From Rhizobium sp. CC-YZS058 (GTDB taxonomy: Bacteria; Pseudomonadota; Alphaproteobacteria; Rhizobiales; Rhizobiaceae), in assembly GCF_034720595.1 (NCBI RefSeq), contig NZ_JAYESJ010000001.1, forward strand, positions 2,568,001-2,632,000: 64,000 nt of DNA, written 5' to 3'. A model generated the notes under the pieces. That model was not told the DNA's origin, made no database searches, and saw only the letters and a program-made list of their open reading frames with translations. Numbering within the stretch: position 1 is the stretch's first letter; every line of letters begins with the position of its first letter. Below, piece by piece: positions 35,455 through 44,528 of this stretch. The translations under genes and the position numbers were made by a program.

Positions 35455-36222
35455 GTGAGATCCATTCTGACCGGCGCGGCACTGGCCGCCGCCCTCCTCA
35501 TTCCAGCGGTTGCCCAGGCGGCTGCCGGCTTTGCCACGGCCAATGTGAACATGCGCTCCGGGCCGAGCACCGCCTATCCCGCCGTCGTCGTCATCCCCTA
35601 TGGAACATCCGTGGAAATCCACGGCTGCCTTGCCAATGCCAATTGGTGCGATGTCTCGTTCTACAGCGGCCGCGGCTGGGTTTCCGGCTCCTACCTCCAG
35701 ACCTCCTACCGATCGAGCCGCGTCGTGCTGGCGCCGGAATATTACCGGCCGCTCGGCATTCCGACCGTCACCTTTGAAATCGACAACTATTGGGATCGCT
35801 ACTACCGCAGCCGCCCCTTCTACCGCGATCGCGAGGTCTGGCGTCGCGATGTCTACCGTGACGACCGTGGCCCCGGTCGCTATGTCCGCGAGCGAGAGGA
35901 GCGTCGCGACCGGATCGAAGACCAGCGGGATCGCCGCCGCGAACAGGCCGAGCGCGAGCGTCAGCGGATCGAGGATCTGCGGGATCGCCGCCGCGACCTG
36001 CAGGCCGAGGAGCGCCAGCGCGCCGAAAACCTGCGCGACCGCCGCCGCGAGCGCGAGGAGCGCATCGAGAACCGCCGCGAGGAACGGATCGAAAATCGCC
36101 GTCAGGAGCGTCTCGAGAATCGTCGCGAACGGATCGAGCAGCGCGAACATCGTGGCGTCCAGTTCAACGAGGATCGTCCCCGTCGCCGCGGCGAATGCGG
36201 CCCGAACGATCCGCAGTGCTGA
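35455..36222 (+). CDS. Secreted SH3-domain protein with Arg/Glu-rich helical tail
   Basis: A 255-residue exported protein with GTG start after GGGAG. A cleavable signal peptide (ILTGAALAAALLIPAVAQA) is followed by a bacterial SH3 domain (residues about 24-85: TANVNMRSGPSTAYPAVVVI, CDVSFYSGRGWVSGSYLQ), a linker rich in tyrosine, then from about residue 135 a long tail of arginine, glutamate and glutamine with repeated ENRREERIENRRQERLENRR-like units. The tail should form a rigid single alpha helix. SH3b domains usually bind peptidoglycan or peptides, so it may span or stiffen the periplasm. The tail ends with GECGPNDPQC (two cysteines). Confidence 0.82.
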   Translation: MRSILTGAALAAALLIPAVAQAAAGFATANVNMRSGPSTAYPAVVVIPYGTSVEIHGCLANANWCDVSFYSGRGWVSGSYLQTSYRSSRVVLAPEYYRPLGIPTVTFEIDNYWDRYYRSRPFYRDREVWRRDVYRDDRGPGRYVREREERRDRIEDQRDRRREQAERERQRIEDLRDRRRDLQAEERQRAENLRDRRREREERIENRREERIENRRQERLENRRERIEQREHRGVQFNEDRPRRRGECGPNDPQC

Positions 36223-36584
36223 GTTGAGGTGACGGGGCCCGTGTGGCCCCCTCACCCTCGGGCAATGCCTGAACCATCGTCTTTGACTGCCTTGCGGCGT
36301 GAAGCGGACCTCCAGCCGCTCCACGCCGCCTTTCTTTGTCGAGCAGGCTCACCCCGCCACCGTTCAAGATTGGCACGCGCCGTATCGTCGCGTTTAAGCG
36401 CCCATTAACCACGCGGTGATAGTGTCGAACCGTGTCGCGCTTGGCGTCGATGCCGTGTTCTGCGCGTCCCGATTGTTGTCCGGCTCTCCTCCATGCCCTG
36501 AGGAACCGGCGCGCTCGGCACATGCTGGAAGGCGGCACCGAAGGCCCCCGGCCAGGATCAGTCTCAAGTTGTGCGTAGGAAGGG
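36223..36584. other. Intergenic region before the DUF2336 gene
   Basis: 362 bases with no gene I trust. An AT-richer patch near 36395-36430 (GTTTAAGCGCCCATTAACCA) may be the promoter of the DUF2336 gene. Nothing else stands out. Confidence 0.5.
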
Positions 36585-37742
36585 ATGGATCACGTGGCGG
36601 ATCGTTTTCGCGAGTTGGAGCGCCCGGAATCGGGCCGGGTGAAGGATACGGTGCTCATGGCCACGGTCACGAGCTTCGAAAGCCTCCGCCGTCCCCGCCC
36701 GTCCGATCTGCATCTCTTTGCCGAACTCTTCGAACCGCTCTTCCTCGCCGCCAGCGATGAGGCACGTCGCCAGGCCGCCGCCGCCCTCTCGCGCTGCCCC
36801 AATGTGCCGGATCGCGTTGCCCGGCAGATCGCCAGCGCACCCATTGCCATCGCCGCCATCTTTCTGACCCGGGCCGCCGCCATCAGCGACCGCGTGCTCC
36901 TGTCCGTCATCCGCAGCCGCAGCGCCGCCCATGCCGTGGCCATCGCTCGGCGCGAAGATCTGTCGGTCGCCGTCGTCGATGCGCTCGTCGAGCGTCGCCA
37001 GACGAGCGCGGAGATCGAGCCGTCCACCGACGCGAAGAGGCTGCCCTCCCGCCTTGCCGAAACGCCAGCCGAAATCGCCGCCATCCTGCCCGCCCGCCCG
37101 CGATCCACCCCACCGGCCACAGAGGCCGCAGCCCCCTCGCCGATCGCAAGCCGGTCCGCAATCGACGCGCCCCGATCCGCAGCGCCGCGTCCCGCGCCAA
37201 ACCTTGCGGGCGACGAGGCGCTGCGTCGCGAGCTGAAGGCGCTGGTCCGCGCCCCCGGCGTCGAGCGCGCCGCCAAGCCGAAGCTCGACGCTGTCGCGCC
37301 GACCAGCTCGGCCGTGCTGGTTCGCTTCGCCCGGCTGGGAGAGGTCAACATGCTGGTGCATGCGCTGGCCGCCGCTCTCGATTGCCCGCCGTCGCTTGGC
37401 GAGCGGCTGGTGCTCGATTCCTCCGGCCAGCAGCTCGCTTTGGCGCTGGCTGCCCTGCGGATCCCCCGGCAGGATGCGATCGTCATCCTCGCGGCGCTCT
37501 ATCCCGGCCTGAACGAGACACGGCTTGCCGCCACGCGCTGCGCCACCCTGCTCGCCGCCATCGATCCGCAGGATGCACGCACGCGCCTGACCGAATGGAT
37601 TGCCGCCGAAATGCGCGCGGTGCCGCCCGTGCACCGTCCCTTCGAAGGGCCGGCCCGCCCGAACGATCCGCGCAGCCCCGCCCATCGCCCGCTCGGCGAC
37701 ATGCTCCAGCCCCGCCGCCTCGTCCAGCGCAAGGTCCGTTGA
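36585..37742 (+). CDS. DUF2336 family protein
   Basis: A 385-residue soluble protein of the alphaproteobacterial DUF2336 family, made of HEAT-like helical repeats. The N-terminal signature FRELERPESGRVKDTVLMAT and DLHLFAELFEPLFLAASDEA, then RRQAAAALSRCPNVPDRVAR, are typical. The middle (about 150-215) is a proline/alanine-rich linker, and the C-terminal part continues the helical repeats. No catalytic motif. Function unknown; related genes are often near cell-cycle or motility regulators. Confidence 0.85.
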   Translation: MDHVADRFRELERPESGRVKDTVLMATVTSFESLRRPRPSDLHLFAELFEPLFLAASDEARRQAAAALSRCPNVPDRVARQIASAPIAIAAIFLTRAAAISDRVLLSVIRSRSAAHAVAIARREDLSVAVVDALVERRQTSAEIEPSTDAKRLPSRLAETPAEIAAILPARPRSTPPATEAAAPSPIASRSAIDAPRSAAPRPAPNLAGDEALRRELKALVRAPGVERAAKPKLDAVAPTSSAVLVRFARLGEVNMLVHALAAALDCPPSLGERLVLDSSGQQLALALAALRIPRQDAIVILAALYPGLNETRLAATRCATLLAAIDPQDARTRLTEWIAAEMRAVPPVHRPFEGPARPNDPRSPAHRPLGDMLQPRRLVQRKVR

Positions 37743-37810
37743 GCCAGCCCCTGCCTCGGCGCTTCGATCGCTAACCACTTCGAACTGCACCCAGTCCGAA
37801 GGCTTGATTG

Positions 37811-38170
37811 TCAGATGCGGCGCTCGGTCTGGTCCTCGGCCAGGGCGAACAGATCGCCCCGTTCGTCGATCTCGAGTTCGATGATCCAGCAATCCGGGTC
37901 GAAACGCAGTTCGCGTTCGAGAACGGCCTCGACTGCCTCCGGCTCCGCCTCGCTCAGCCGCTGCTCGAACAGGCGGTCCGGCCCCGGATCGTCCGCCAGC
38001 AGGCTTTGCGGCGCGGGCCCATAGAGCGTCTCCAGCCCAAGGCGCGAGCGTTGGCGGAGAAAGATCGCACCTGCCTCCTCCGCGCCCTTGTGCAGCACGG
38101 CCGCAAAGCCGCCGCCCGCAAAGGCGCGGCGGAGGAGAGCGGAAACGAAGAGATCGGTGCGCAGACGCAT
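37811..38170 (-). CDS. DUF1491 family protein
   Basis: A 119-residue protein matching DUF1491: start MRLRTDLFVSALLRRAFAGG, centre GAIFLRQRSRLGLETLYGPA and end RELRFDPDCWIIELEIDER. Small alpha/beta protein, possibly with metal or nucleotide binding, function unknown. It is convergent with DUF2336 and precedes a peptidoglycan-binding gene in the opposite genome direction only by proximity. Confidence 0.88.
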   Translation of the reverse strand: MRLRTDLFVSALLRRAFAGGGFAAVLHKGAEEAGAIFLRQRSRLGLETLYGPAPQSLLADDPGPDRLFEQRLSEAEPEAVEAVLERELRFDPDCWIIELEIDERGDLFALAEDQTERRI

Positions 38171-38264
38171 GACGATGCCTTAGCCCGCATGCCGCAAAGC
38201 GTAAAGACCGCCCGACCCCGAACGCCGGGACACGGTCCGCGGGTGCCTTAGGGCAACCGGACGC

Positions 38265-39347
38265 TTACAGCGCGCCGATCTCCTTCATCTTCTTCAAGAC
38301 GGCCGGGTTGGGCTCGCCGGTTTCCGGCAGCCGGTAGTGCTTTTCGAAATGGCGGATTGCCGCACGGGTCTGGTCGCCGATCATGCCGTCCACCGTCACG
38401 TCGGTATAGGCGAGATTCTTCAACCCCCGCTGGATCGCCAGCACCGTCGCATCGGAGGCGGGAACGTCGGCCTTGGGCACGGCGAGCGCCGATCCGTCTG
38501 CGGCGCGGATGGCGGCCGCCACCGGGTCGAGCTCTCCGCGCGTCGCCGCGGCCGGCGTCGGGCGCTGTGCCGGGGTCACCGCGGCGAGGCGCTGCGGCGG
38601 GGCGCTGCTGCGGGCAAGGGCCGCACGCAAGGCTGGCGTGGCCGTGCCCGTCTCCGGCTGGCCTGAGGCGCGCTCATAGGCGCGGATCGCGGCCGACGTC
38701 TTCGGCCCCGGGCGGCCATCGGCGGGACCATCATAGAGCCCGCGGGCGATGAGGGAGATCTGCACGGCCCGAACCAGATCCTCCTCGTCCAGCGTTGTCG
38801 CCGGCTCCGCGCTCGGCGCGGCAAGCCGGGCCGGCGGCAGGGCGGCCGGGCTGCGGGGAGCGGAAGGCAGGCTTGCCGTCTGCTCGCTGGTTGCCGCCGG
38901 AGCGTCGAGGGCCGCCTGTTCGTCGGCGGCGATCACCGACTCCACCGAGGCGCCGGACGGCTCGGCCGCAGCGAGATCCGCCTCCCGCTCGATCACGAAG
39001 GTGGTGACCTTGCCCGTCTGCGGCTCCTTGACCGCCGGGTTCAGGCTGGCGGGGTTGGGATGGGTGAAGGGCAGCCGCGTGCGCAGGAAGGGCGAGGGAT
39101 GCGCGCCCGGCTGGTACCACAGCGCGTTGGCCGCCACGAAGCCGAAGACGATGGCGAATGCCGCCGAGCCGCCGAACACGGCCGGATTGCGGGCCGCAAG
39201 GCCAAGCAGCGCCGCCCCGGCGCGCAGGATCACGGAGCGCTGGCCGCGCGCGCCACCCGCCTTCTTTGCCGGGGCAGAACGGCCGGTCTTCTTGGCGGAT
39301 GTGGATTTGCGTGCCGGTTCAGGCGGTTTTCGCGTGCGTGGCGCCAA
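38265..39347 (-). CDS. Membrane protein with two peptidoglycan-binding domains
   Basis: A 360-residue protein: basic alanine/lysine-rich cytoplasmic N-terminus (1-45), one membrane segment (about 50-78, NPAVFGGSAAFAIVFGFVAA), a disordered proline/alanine linker, and two PG_binding_1 domains, the first near 195-240 (AVQISLIARGLYDGPADGRP) and the second at the C-terminus (AIQRGLKNLAYTDVTVDGMI). It overlaps the end of the sensor kinase gene by 29 bases on the same strand, so the two are probably one transcript; it may couple the kinase to the cell wall. Start chosen at the first ATG of the frame. Confidence 0.85.
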   Translation of the reverse strand: MAPRTRKPPEPARKSTSAKKTGRSAPAKKAGGARGQRSVILRAGAALLGLAARNPAVFGGSAAFAIVFGFVAANALWYQPGAHPSPFLRTRLPFTHPNPASLNPAVKEPQTGKVTTFVIEREADLAAAEPSGASVESVIAADEQAALDAPAATSEQTASLPSAPRSPAALPPARLAAPSAEPATTLDEEDLVRAVQISLIARGLYDGPADGRPGPKTSAAIRAYERASGQPETGTATPALRAALARSSAPPQRLAAVTPAQRPTPAAATRGELDPVAAAIRAADGSALAVPKADVPASDATVLAIQRGLKNLAYTDVTVDGMIGDQTRAAIRHFEKHYRLPETGEPNPAVLKKMKEIGAL

Positions 39348-40896
39348 GCGCGAGCCCTCCGCTTTCAGTCTGTGCGGCAGCCTGCGCCGCCGGCGTCAAC
39401 AGGCGCGGCGGAAACTCCGCCACCGTCGTTTCGTCTTCCTCAGGCGGGCAGACGATTCCAGACCCATCGATCGGCAGGGTGATGGTGATCACCGTCCCCT
39501 CGCCCTCGCGGCTGGCAATATCGAAGGCGCCGCCATGCAGGCCGACCAGGCCCTTGACCAGCGAGAGCCCGAGGCCCGTGCCCTCATAGCGGCGGGTCAG
39601 CGCATTTTGCACCTGCATGAAAGGCTGGCCGAGCAGAGCCAGCTTGTCGGCCGGAATGCCGATGCCGGTATCGGCCACGACAAGCCGCAGGCGGTTGCCC
39701 AGCTGGTCGGCATCGATGGTCACGACGCCGCCGGCCTCGGTAAACTTCAGGGCATTGCCGACCAGGTTGATCAGAACCTGCTGAACGGCGCGGCGATCGG
39801 CATGGATCTCGCCCAGTCCCCGCGAGGCGCGGGCGATCAGCGTGATGCCGCGCTTTTCGGCCTGCAGCGCCAGCATCTGCTCGCAGGCCTTGACGGCATC
39901 GGCGATCGGAAACGGTTCGGCGATCAGCTCATAGCGACCGGCGTCGATCTTGCTCATGTCGAGCATGGTGTTGACGACCGAGAGAAGATGGGCGCCGGAC
40001 TGGTTGATCAGCGCCACATATTCGCGCTGCCGGTCGTTCTCCAGCTTGCCGAAATATTCGCCGGTGAGGATGTCGGAAAAGCCCAGAATGGCGTTGAGCG
40101 GCGTGCGGAGTTCATGGCTGACGGCAGCGAGGAAGCGCGTCTTTGCCTCGTTGGCGCGCTCGGCCTCGCTCGTCTTGCGCGCGGCTTCGGCCCGTAGCGC
40201 CACTTCCTCGGAAATATCGCGCGACTGCACGAGCAGACCGAGGAGATCGTCCCCGTCCCAGCGGCCGGCAAGTTCGCAGCGCAGATGGAGGAACTGTTCC
40301 GATTCGGGCGTGAACGTGCCGCGCTCGATGCGCAGATCCACCGTTGCCGCGCGGTCGCCCTGGCGAATCTGGTCGATCGCACGCAGGAAGGCAATGCGAT
40401 CGAGCACATGGATCTGGTCAAGGAAGCCGCGCCCCATCGGATCCCGCATCATGGCGCGAAGGCTGGCCGCATCCCGTCCGTAAACGCCCGTCACCAGGCC
40501 ACGAGGATCGTGAAGCGTCACCAGGCCGGCAAAGCAATCATAGTCCGGCGCGTCGCTCTTGAGGTCGACAAGCGGGATCATCGGTGCCACCGGCTGGCGC
40601 TCGGACGAGTTGAGGGCGAGAAGACCGCCCGCCAAGGCCAGCACGCCAGCCACGCCGGCGCCGACCGGCAGAGCCAGCGATACGGGAAGAACTGCGGACA
40701 GCATCAGCGGCACGCTCGGAAAAGCAATGAGGGCAAGAGCGCCCGCCAGGCGGAACGAACCGGCAGCAGCAGGGGCAAGGAGCGCGGAGGCGGCCCGGTC
40801 GAGCGGCGAGACGGCCGTCGGAGCGGCTGCTTGCCTTGCAGTGCCATCCTGGGCCTTTCGCGCGCTCATGGCAAACCTGTTCCGCAATACGCTCAC
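39319..40896 (-). CDS. PAS-type sensor histidine kinase of the PdhS/PleC-DivJ kind
   Basis: A 525-residue kinase with two closely spaced N-terminal membrane segments (about 45-100), a PAS-like domain (about 125-225, with FLDQIHVLDRIAFLRAIDQI), a HisKA domain with H box LAAVSHELRTPLNAILGFSD, and an HATPase domain (N box NLVGNALKFTE, G1 DTGIGIP, G2 GTGLGLSLVKGL). The H box resembles the kinases that act on DivK in cell-cycle control of rhizobia (PdhS, PleC, CbrA). Which of these it corresponds to cannot be told from sequence alone. Its gene continues into the peptidoglycan-binding gene. Confidence 0.85.
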   Translation of the reverse strand: MSVLRNRFAMSARKAQDGTARQAAAPTAVSPLDRAASALLAPAAAGSFRLAGALALIAFPSVPLMLSAVLPVSLALPVGAGVAGVLALAGGLLALNSSERQPVAPMIPLVDLKSDAPDYDCFAGLVTLHDPRGLVTGVYGRDAASLRAMMRDPMGRGFLDQIHVLDRIAFLRAIDQIRQGDRAATVDLRIERGTFTPESEQFLHLRCELAGRWDGDDLLGLLVQSRDISEEVALRAEAARKTSEAERANEAKTRFLAAVSHELRTPLNAILGFSDILTGEYFGKLENDRQREYVALINQSGAHLLSVVNTMLDMSKIDAGRYELIAEPFPIADAVKACEQMLALQAEKRGITLIARASRGLGEIHADRRAVQQVLINLVGNALKFTEAGGVVTIDADQLGNRLRLVVADTGIGIPADKLALLGQPFMQVQNALTRRYEGTGLGLSLVKGLVGLHGGAFDIASREGEGTVITITLPIDGSGIVCPPEEDETTVAEFPPRLLTPAAQAAAQTESGGLALGATHAKTA

Positions 40897-41421
40897 GCCT
40901 GACCCTGCATTGTTCTTTCATCCGACCGCATCCTGCTGCCGGTATTCATGGAGCCGAATGCGAGGGGGTGCTGCCCCTTCCGGCCCGTTCCGACTGTCGC
41001 ACCGGCGGCTTAACGAAGCTCTAAATCGAGGCTGTCCGGCCGGCCGCAAACGCCCGCAAACCCCCCTTCTGTCCCATTTCGGCAAAGCTTCGGCCGACGT
41101 GGTTAATGGGGTGTAAGCATCGGTTTTTGGTTGTTTTTTCGTTTATGTTAATCAGTGTGACGCTGGCCGGACGCGCGCATGCCCGGCATTCCAGTGCCTT
41201 GGCGCTCCGCCGCTGCCTTGAGCCTTAACGCCGATCGTTCGAAAGCCATTCAAAGACCGCGGAAACGACAAAAGGTAAGATTTGAGGAAAATTCGTGGAA
41301 AACTCGGTTCGAGCTTTCAACGCCCTGTTTTCGCCCTGCCTCTATCGTCCTTAGACATGGGATGCGCCGTCTCGCCCGCTTGGGGCCTTGATCGCGCGCC
41401 CCGCAGGAGAATGGGTGCAAC
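40897..41421. other. 525-base intergenic region between the kinase and DUF5330 genes
   Basis: No open frame with protein-like features. Around 41100-41165 the sequence is AT-rich with long T runs (TCGGTTTTTGGTTGTTTTTT, then TTAATC), unlike the flanks, and could hold a promoter or the end of a small RNA. A second AT-richer patch is at 41268-41310. I could not identify a stable terminator. Confidence 0.4.
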
Positions 41422-41889
41422 ATGTGGTTTCTGATCAAGGGAACGTTCTGGTTCACGGTCGTGCTTCTGGTTCTGCCCTTTTTCGTAAAGGACGAGCAGC
41501 CGGCGCCGGAGGTTGCGGACACCAAGGCGGTGGGTGTGGCCGATACAGTGACCGCCGCCAGCGAGGCGCTCGGCTATATCAGCGGCCTGTGCGCGGAAAA
41601 GCCGGATGTCTGCGTCAAGGGTGCGGAAACCTTTACCGCTCTCGGCCACCGCGCCCGCGAAGGGGCCCGCATCGCCTATGAACTGCTCGACGCCCAGTTC
41701 GGCGGCAGCGGCGATCCGGTGATGACCGGCACGATCGCCGGGCCGGCACCGGCTGCGACCGCCGAAGCCTCACAGCCGAGTGAACTGGCCGATGCCGGGA
41801 TAGAGGCGGCGCGCGACGAGGAGCCTCTGCCTTTCCGCCATATCCCCGTGCCGGAATGGCGTCTGGAGCCCGGCCGCACCAGCCGCTAG
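41422..41889 (+). CDS. DUF5330 family membrane protein
   Basis: A 155-residue protein with an N-terminal membrane segment (IKGTFWFTVVLLVLPFFV), then a small domain with two cysteines (ISGLCAEKPDVCVKGAETFT) and ALGHRAREGARIAYELL, and a disordered tail. This is the DUF5330 pattern of rhizobia. Function unknown. AGGAG is 12 bases before the ATG, somewhat far. Confidence 0.82.
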   Translation: MWFLIKGTFWFTVVLLVLPFFVKDEQPAPEVADTKAVGVADTVTAASEALGYISGLCAEKPDVCVKGAETFTALGHRAREGARIAYELLDAQFGGSGDPVMTGTIAGPAPAATAEASQPSELADAGIEAARDEEPLPFRHIPVPEWRLEPGRTSR

Positions 41890-41973
41890 CGCCTTCGCGA
41901 TCTGCCGGAACGCTGGCGATCCTGCGGCGGAAAGCCTGTCGTCTCACGCAGCGAACTGCGCTATAGAGCCAGC

Positions 41974-42408
41974 ATGACCGACGCCACGCCCCTCACCCCC
42001 CTCGCCGAAATCCTGGAAAACTGCGCCTATCTCGAGGATTGGCAGGACCGGATGAGCTATGTCATCGAGCTCGGCAAGAGCCTGCCCGAGATGGCGGAGG
42101 AAAAACGCACCGCGGACAACAAGGTGCGTGGCTGCGCCAGCCAGGTTTGGCTCGTCACCCATGCCGGCGACGGCGCCGATCCGGTGCTCACCTTCGAAGG
42201 CGAGTCGGACGCGCATATCGTCCGGGGGCTGGTCGCGATCGTTCTCTCGATCTTTTCCGGAAAGCACGCCTCGGAGATCGCCGCCACCGATGCGCTCGAC
42301 CTCTTCGCCCGCATGGGCCTGATCGAATTCCTCACCGCCCAGCGCGCCAACGGTTTGCGCTCCATGGTCAAGCGGATCCAGGACGAAGCCGCTGCCCGTC
42401 TGAGCTGA
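41974..42408 (+). CDS. sufE: SufE family protein
   Basis: A 144-residue SufE sulfur-transfer protein that takes the persulfide from the SufS desulfurase and passes it to the SufBCD scaffold for iron-sulfur assembly. The acceptor cysteine is in NKVRGCASQVW (about residue 54). The rest (YLEDWQDRMSYVIELGKSLP, IVRGLVAIVLSIFSGK) is typical. It is not next to sufBCDS in this window. Confidence 0.93.
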   Translation: MTDATPLTPLAEILENCAYLEDWQDRMSYVIELGKSLPEMAEEKRTADNKVRGCASQVWLVTHAGDGADPVLTFEGESDAHIVRGLVAIVLSIFSGKHASEIAATDALDLFARMGLIEFLTAQRANGLRSMVKRIQDEAAARLS

Positions 42409-42431
42409 GGCTCGGACAACGGTCATCGCCC

Positions 42432-43331
42432 TCAGCTGCGCGGTCGAACGGGCCGGCCGTCGGCTGTCGCCCAGGCATGGGTGGCGCGGGGCTTTTCCGG
42501 CACGGCCGGCGCGTAGTGGCGAGCGAGCGTCATCAGCGCCACCCGGAGCAGGAGCTTGGCGGAGCGGACCGGCCATTGCCGCTCGCGCTCGACCGTTTCC
42601 AGCCCCTTCTCGAAGCAGCATATATCCAGCGCCACACCGCTCAGGTCCGGCCCGAGCGCCTCCAAGGCGCGCGCGACACGCGCCCGCGCTGACAGGGCAC
42701 TGTCGCTCACTGCCTGCCCCTCCGCCGATGCGCGGACCGTCGGCGTCTCCAGGCGCGGCGTGTAGGCCATGACCAGGCGCGGCTGCATCTGCCCGCGCGT
42801 GAAATCGCGATGCAGCCGCTCCCCGGCGGCCAAGGCCTCTTCGCTCAGGAACGGCGCGCCTGATTTCTCTTTCAAGCGCGAAAGGCTGGCCAGCGGCGCG
42901 TGGGCAAGATCGACCCGTGCGGTGACAACCCTGCCCGCATCCACCAGCAGCCTCTCCCCCATGATCCGATGCTGCGCCTGGAACCCGCCCTCGTCGCAAG
43001 GGTCTGCAGCGCTCCGCGTCGCCGCTTGCTCCACGCCATGTGCCGTCTCGCCCACTGACGCCTGTGTGTCGGCGGGCGAAACCAGCCCCTCGCAGGCAAG
43101 ATGCCGGCGCAGCGCCGCGCGCCCCTCGCGCGTCAGCCTCACATGCCTCCCCGCCTCATCGACAAGACCGCGGCGCAAGGCCTCGACAACCAGAGCCGAG
43201 GTGACAGAATGCGGCGGCGCGCCTTCCCGCTGCAGCGTCACCAATGCGTCTCCGCCCTCGCGAAGGACCGGGCCGCGGGTGAGAAAACGCAGCAGTGCCG
43301 CCATCGGCCGGCTCAACGCCCCCTCACGCAT
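42432..43331 (-). CDS. DUF6456 domain protein
   Basis: A 299-residue protein of the rhizobial DUF6456 family. It begins with a winged-helix-like part (MAALLRFLTRGPVL, VVEALRRGLVDEAGRHVRLT) and ends with the family domain (LEALGPDLSGVALDICCFEK, ERQWPVRSAKLLLRVALMTL). The DNA-binding-like N-terminus suggests a regulator. It overlaps the DnaA-domain gene by eight bases on the same strand and is likely to work with it. Function unknown. Confidence 0.8.
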   Translation of the reverse strand: MREGALSRPMAALLRFLTRGPVLREGGDALVTLQREGAPPHSVTSALVVEALRRGLVDEAGRHVRLTREGRAALRRHLACEGLVSPADTQASVGETAHGVEQAATRSAADPCDEGGFQAQHRIMGERLLVDAGRVVTARVDLAHAPLASLSRLKEKSGAPFLSEEALAAGERLHRDFTRGQMQPRLVMAYTPRLETPTVRASAEGQAVSDSALSARARVARALEALGPDLSGVALDICCFEKGLETVERERQWPVRSAKLLLRVALMTLARHYAPAVPEKPRATHAWATADGRPVRPRS

Positions 43332-43806
43332 GGTCGCCTCCGATCCCGGCTCCGAAGACGGCGGTGACGACCCTCTCCACCGCCGAGACGAAATCATCGA
43401 ACCGCGGATCGTCGCGCCGGTCCTCCACGACATTGCAGGCATGGCCGACCGTCGTGCGATCGCGTCCGAAGGCCTGGCCGATCTCGGTCAGCGACAGCTG
43501 CAGCGCGACATGGCAGACATACATGGCGATCTGCCGGACATGGGTGGTGGCGCGGCGCCGGTCGCGGCGGAACACCATCCGGTCCTCGACGAGCATCACC
43601 ATTTCCGCCGTGATCTGCCGCACGGCACTGCAGCGTGCCTGGGCGGGCAAGGCGCAGGACCAGAGGGCCGCGAAGGGTTCGCCGCCGGGAGGTCCGCCAT
43701 GGACGACGGTCGGCGGCAAGGTTTGGCCGGTCATTCGGCCGAGCAAGGGAGCAGCGCCGGTCGAGGCGCCGAGCGGAAGCGTGGAAAAGGCCCGGGAGAG
43801 AGACAT
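43324..43806 (-). CDS. Stand-alone DnaA domain IV-like DNA-binding protein
   Basis: A 160-residue protein whose C-terminal half (about 75-145) matches the DnaA C-terminal helix-turn-helix domain: AMYVCHVALQLSLTEIGQAF followed by GRDRTTVGHACNVVED, the recognition helix that in DnaA reads the DnaA box. There is no AAA+ ATPase domain, so it can bind DNA but not unwind it. AAAGGAG is at ideal distance from the ATG. A partial inverted repeat CTAGG-N15-CCTAG just upstream (43826-43850) overlaps the probable TATATG -10 and is a candidate operator. Confidence 0.82.
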   Translation of the reverse strand: MSLSRAFSTLPLGASTGAAPLLGRMTGQTLPPTVVHGGPPGGEPFAALWSCALPAQARCSAVRQITAEMVMLVEDRMVFRRDRRRATTHVRQIAMYVCHVALQLSLTEIGQAFGRDRTTVGHACNVVEDRRDDPRFDDFVSAVERVVTAVFGAGIGGDHA

Positions 43807-43991
43807 GAACAACTCCTTTCGATCTAGGAATTAATTCATATACCCTAGTGCGGAATCGGGGAGGTTGACCAGCAACCTGGCACAAGTTTCCGGGGAGTAC
43901 GGTCGGAAATCACTTAAAGCCCTGTGCTGTCTAGGCTTTTTTTCCTCTGCACGCTGCCCCGCCTTCTTGAAAAGGCAGTGTCAGAAACGCA

Positions 43992-44021
43992 GAAGCCGGG
44001 CGGAGGATCCGGCCCGGCTTT
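43992..44021 (-). terminator. Possible terminator after mucR
   Basis: AGCCGGGC and GCCCGGCT pair around GGAGGATCCG about 65 bases after the mucR stop. The stem is strong, but the T run is short, so confidence is moderate. Confidence 0.45.
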
Positions 44022-44084
44022 CCACGCGCGATGATCTACGGCCAACGGCCGTCACCGCAGACGACTCATTTAGTCTTTGAATGC

Positions 44085-44528
44085 TTACTTTGCGCCGGCC
44101 GTCGTGCGGCGCTTGCGGCGCTGTCCCAGGCCCATTTCCTTGGCAAGGCGCGAGCGAGCCTCGGCATAGGCCGGCGCCACCATCGGATAATCGGCGGCGA
44201 GATCCCACTTTTCGCGATATTCTTCCGGCGTCACGGAATGATGCGTCATCAGATGGCGCTTCAGGGACTTGAAGCCGCCGCCGCATTCCAGACAGGTGAT
44301 CTGGTCGTCCTGAACCGACTTGCGCACCGAGACCGCCGGCTTCGGCTTCTCCACGGCCACCGGGGCCGGAGCCGGATTGCCGGTGCCGCTCAGCGCCGTA
44401 TGGACGTCTCCGATCAGCGAGGCCAGTTCTGCGACCGGCACGACATGGTTGCTGACATAGGCCGCGACGATCTCGGCGGTCAGTTCCACCAGCAACTCAT
44501 TTGCTGCCTCGGACGATGCATCAGACAT
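44085..44528 (-). CDS. mucR: MucR/Ros-family zinc-finger transcriptional regulator
   Basis: A 147-residue regulator: N-terminal oligomerisation part ([20 protein letters not shown]) and the prokaryotic C2H2-type zinc finger with [20 protein letters not shown], followed by [18 protein letters not shown] and a basic tail. MucR/Ros proteins bind AT-rich DNA in an H-NS-like way and repress exopolysaccharide, motility and virulence genes in rhizobia and Brucella, and their own promoter. The ATG has AAGGAG nine bases before it. The long AT-rich region upstream fits self-regulation. Confidence 0.93.
   Translation of the reverse strand: MSDASSEAANELLVELTAEIVAAYVSNHVVPVAELASLIGDVHTALSGTGNPAPAPVAVEKPKPAVSVRKSVQDDQITCLECGGGFKSLKRHLMTHHSVTPEEYREKWDLAADYPMVAPAYAEARSRLAKEMGLGQRRKRRTTAGAK

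Noticed and set aside
35221..36324. 367-codon minus-strand frame
   Set aside because: Antisense of the SH3/charged-tail gene; its hydrophobic repeats are just the complement of the Arg/Glu codons.
41100..41160. T-rich stretch as a rho-independent terminator or small RNA
   Set aside because: No stable stem precedes the T runs, so I list it only as part of the intergenic region.
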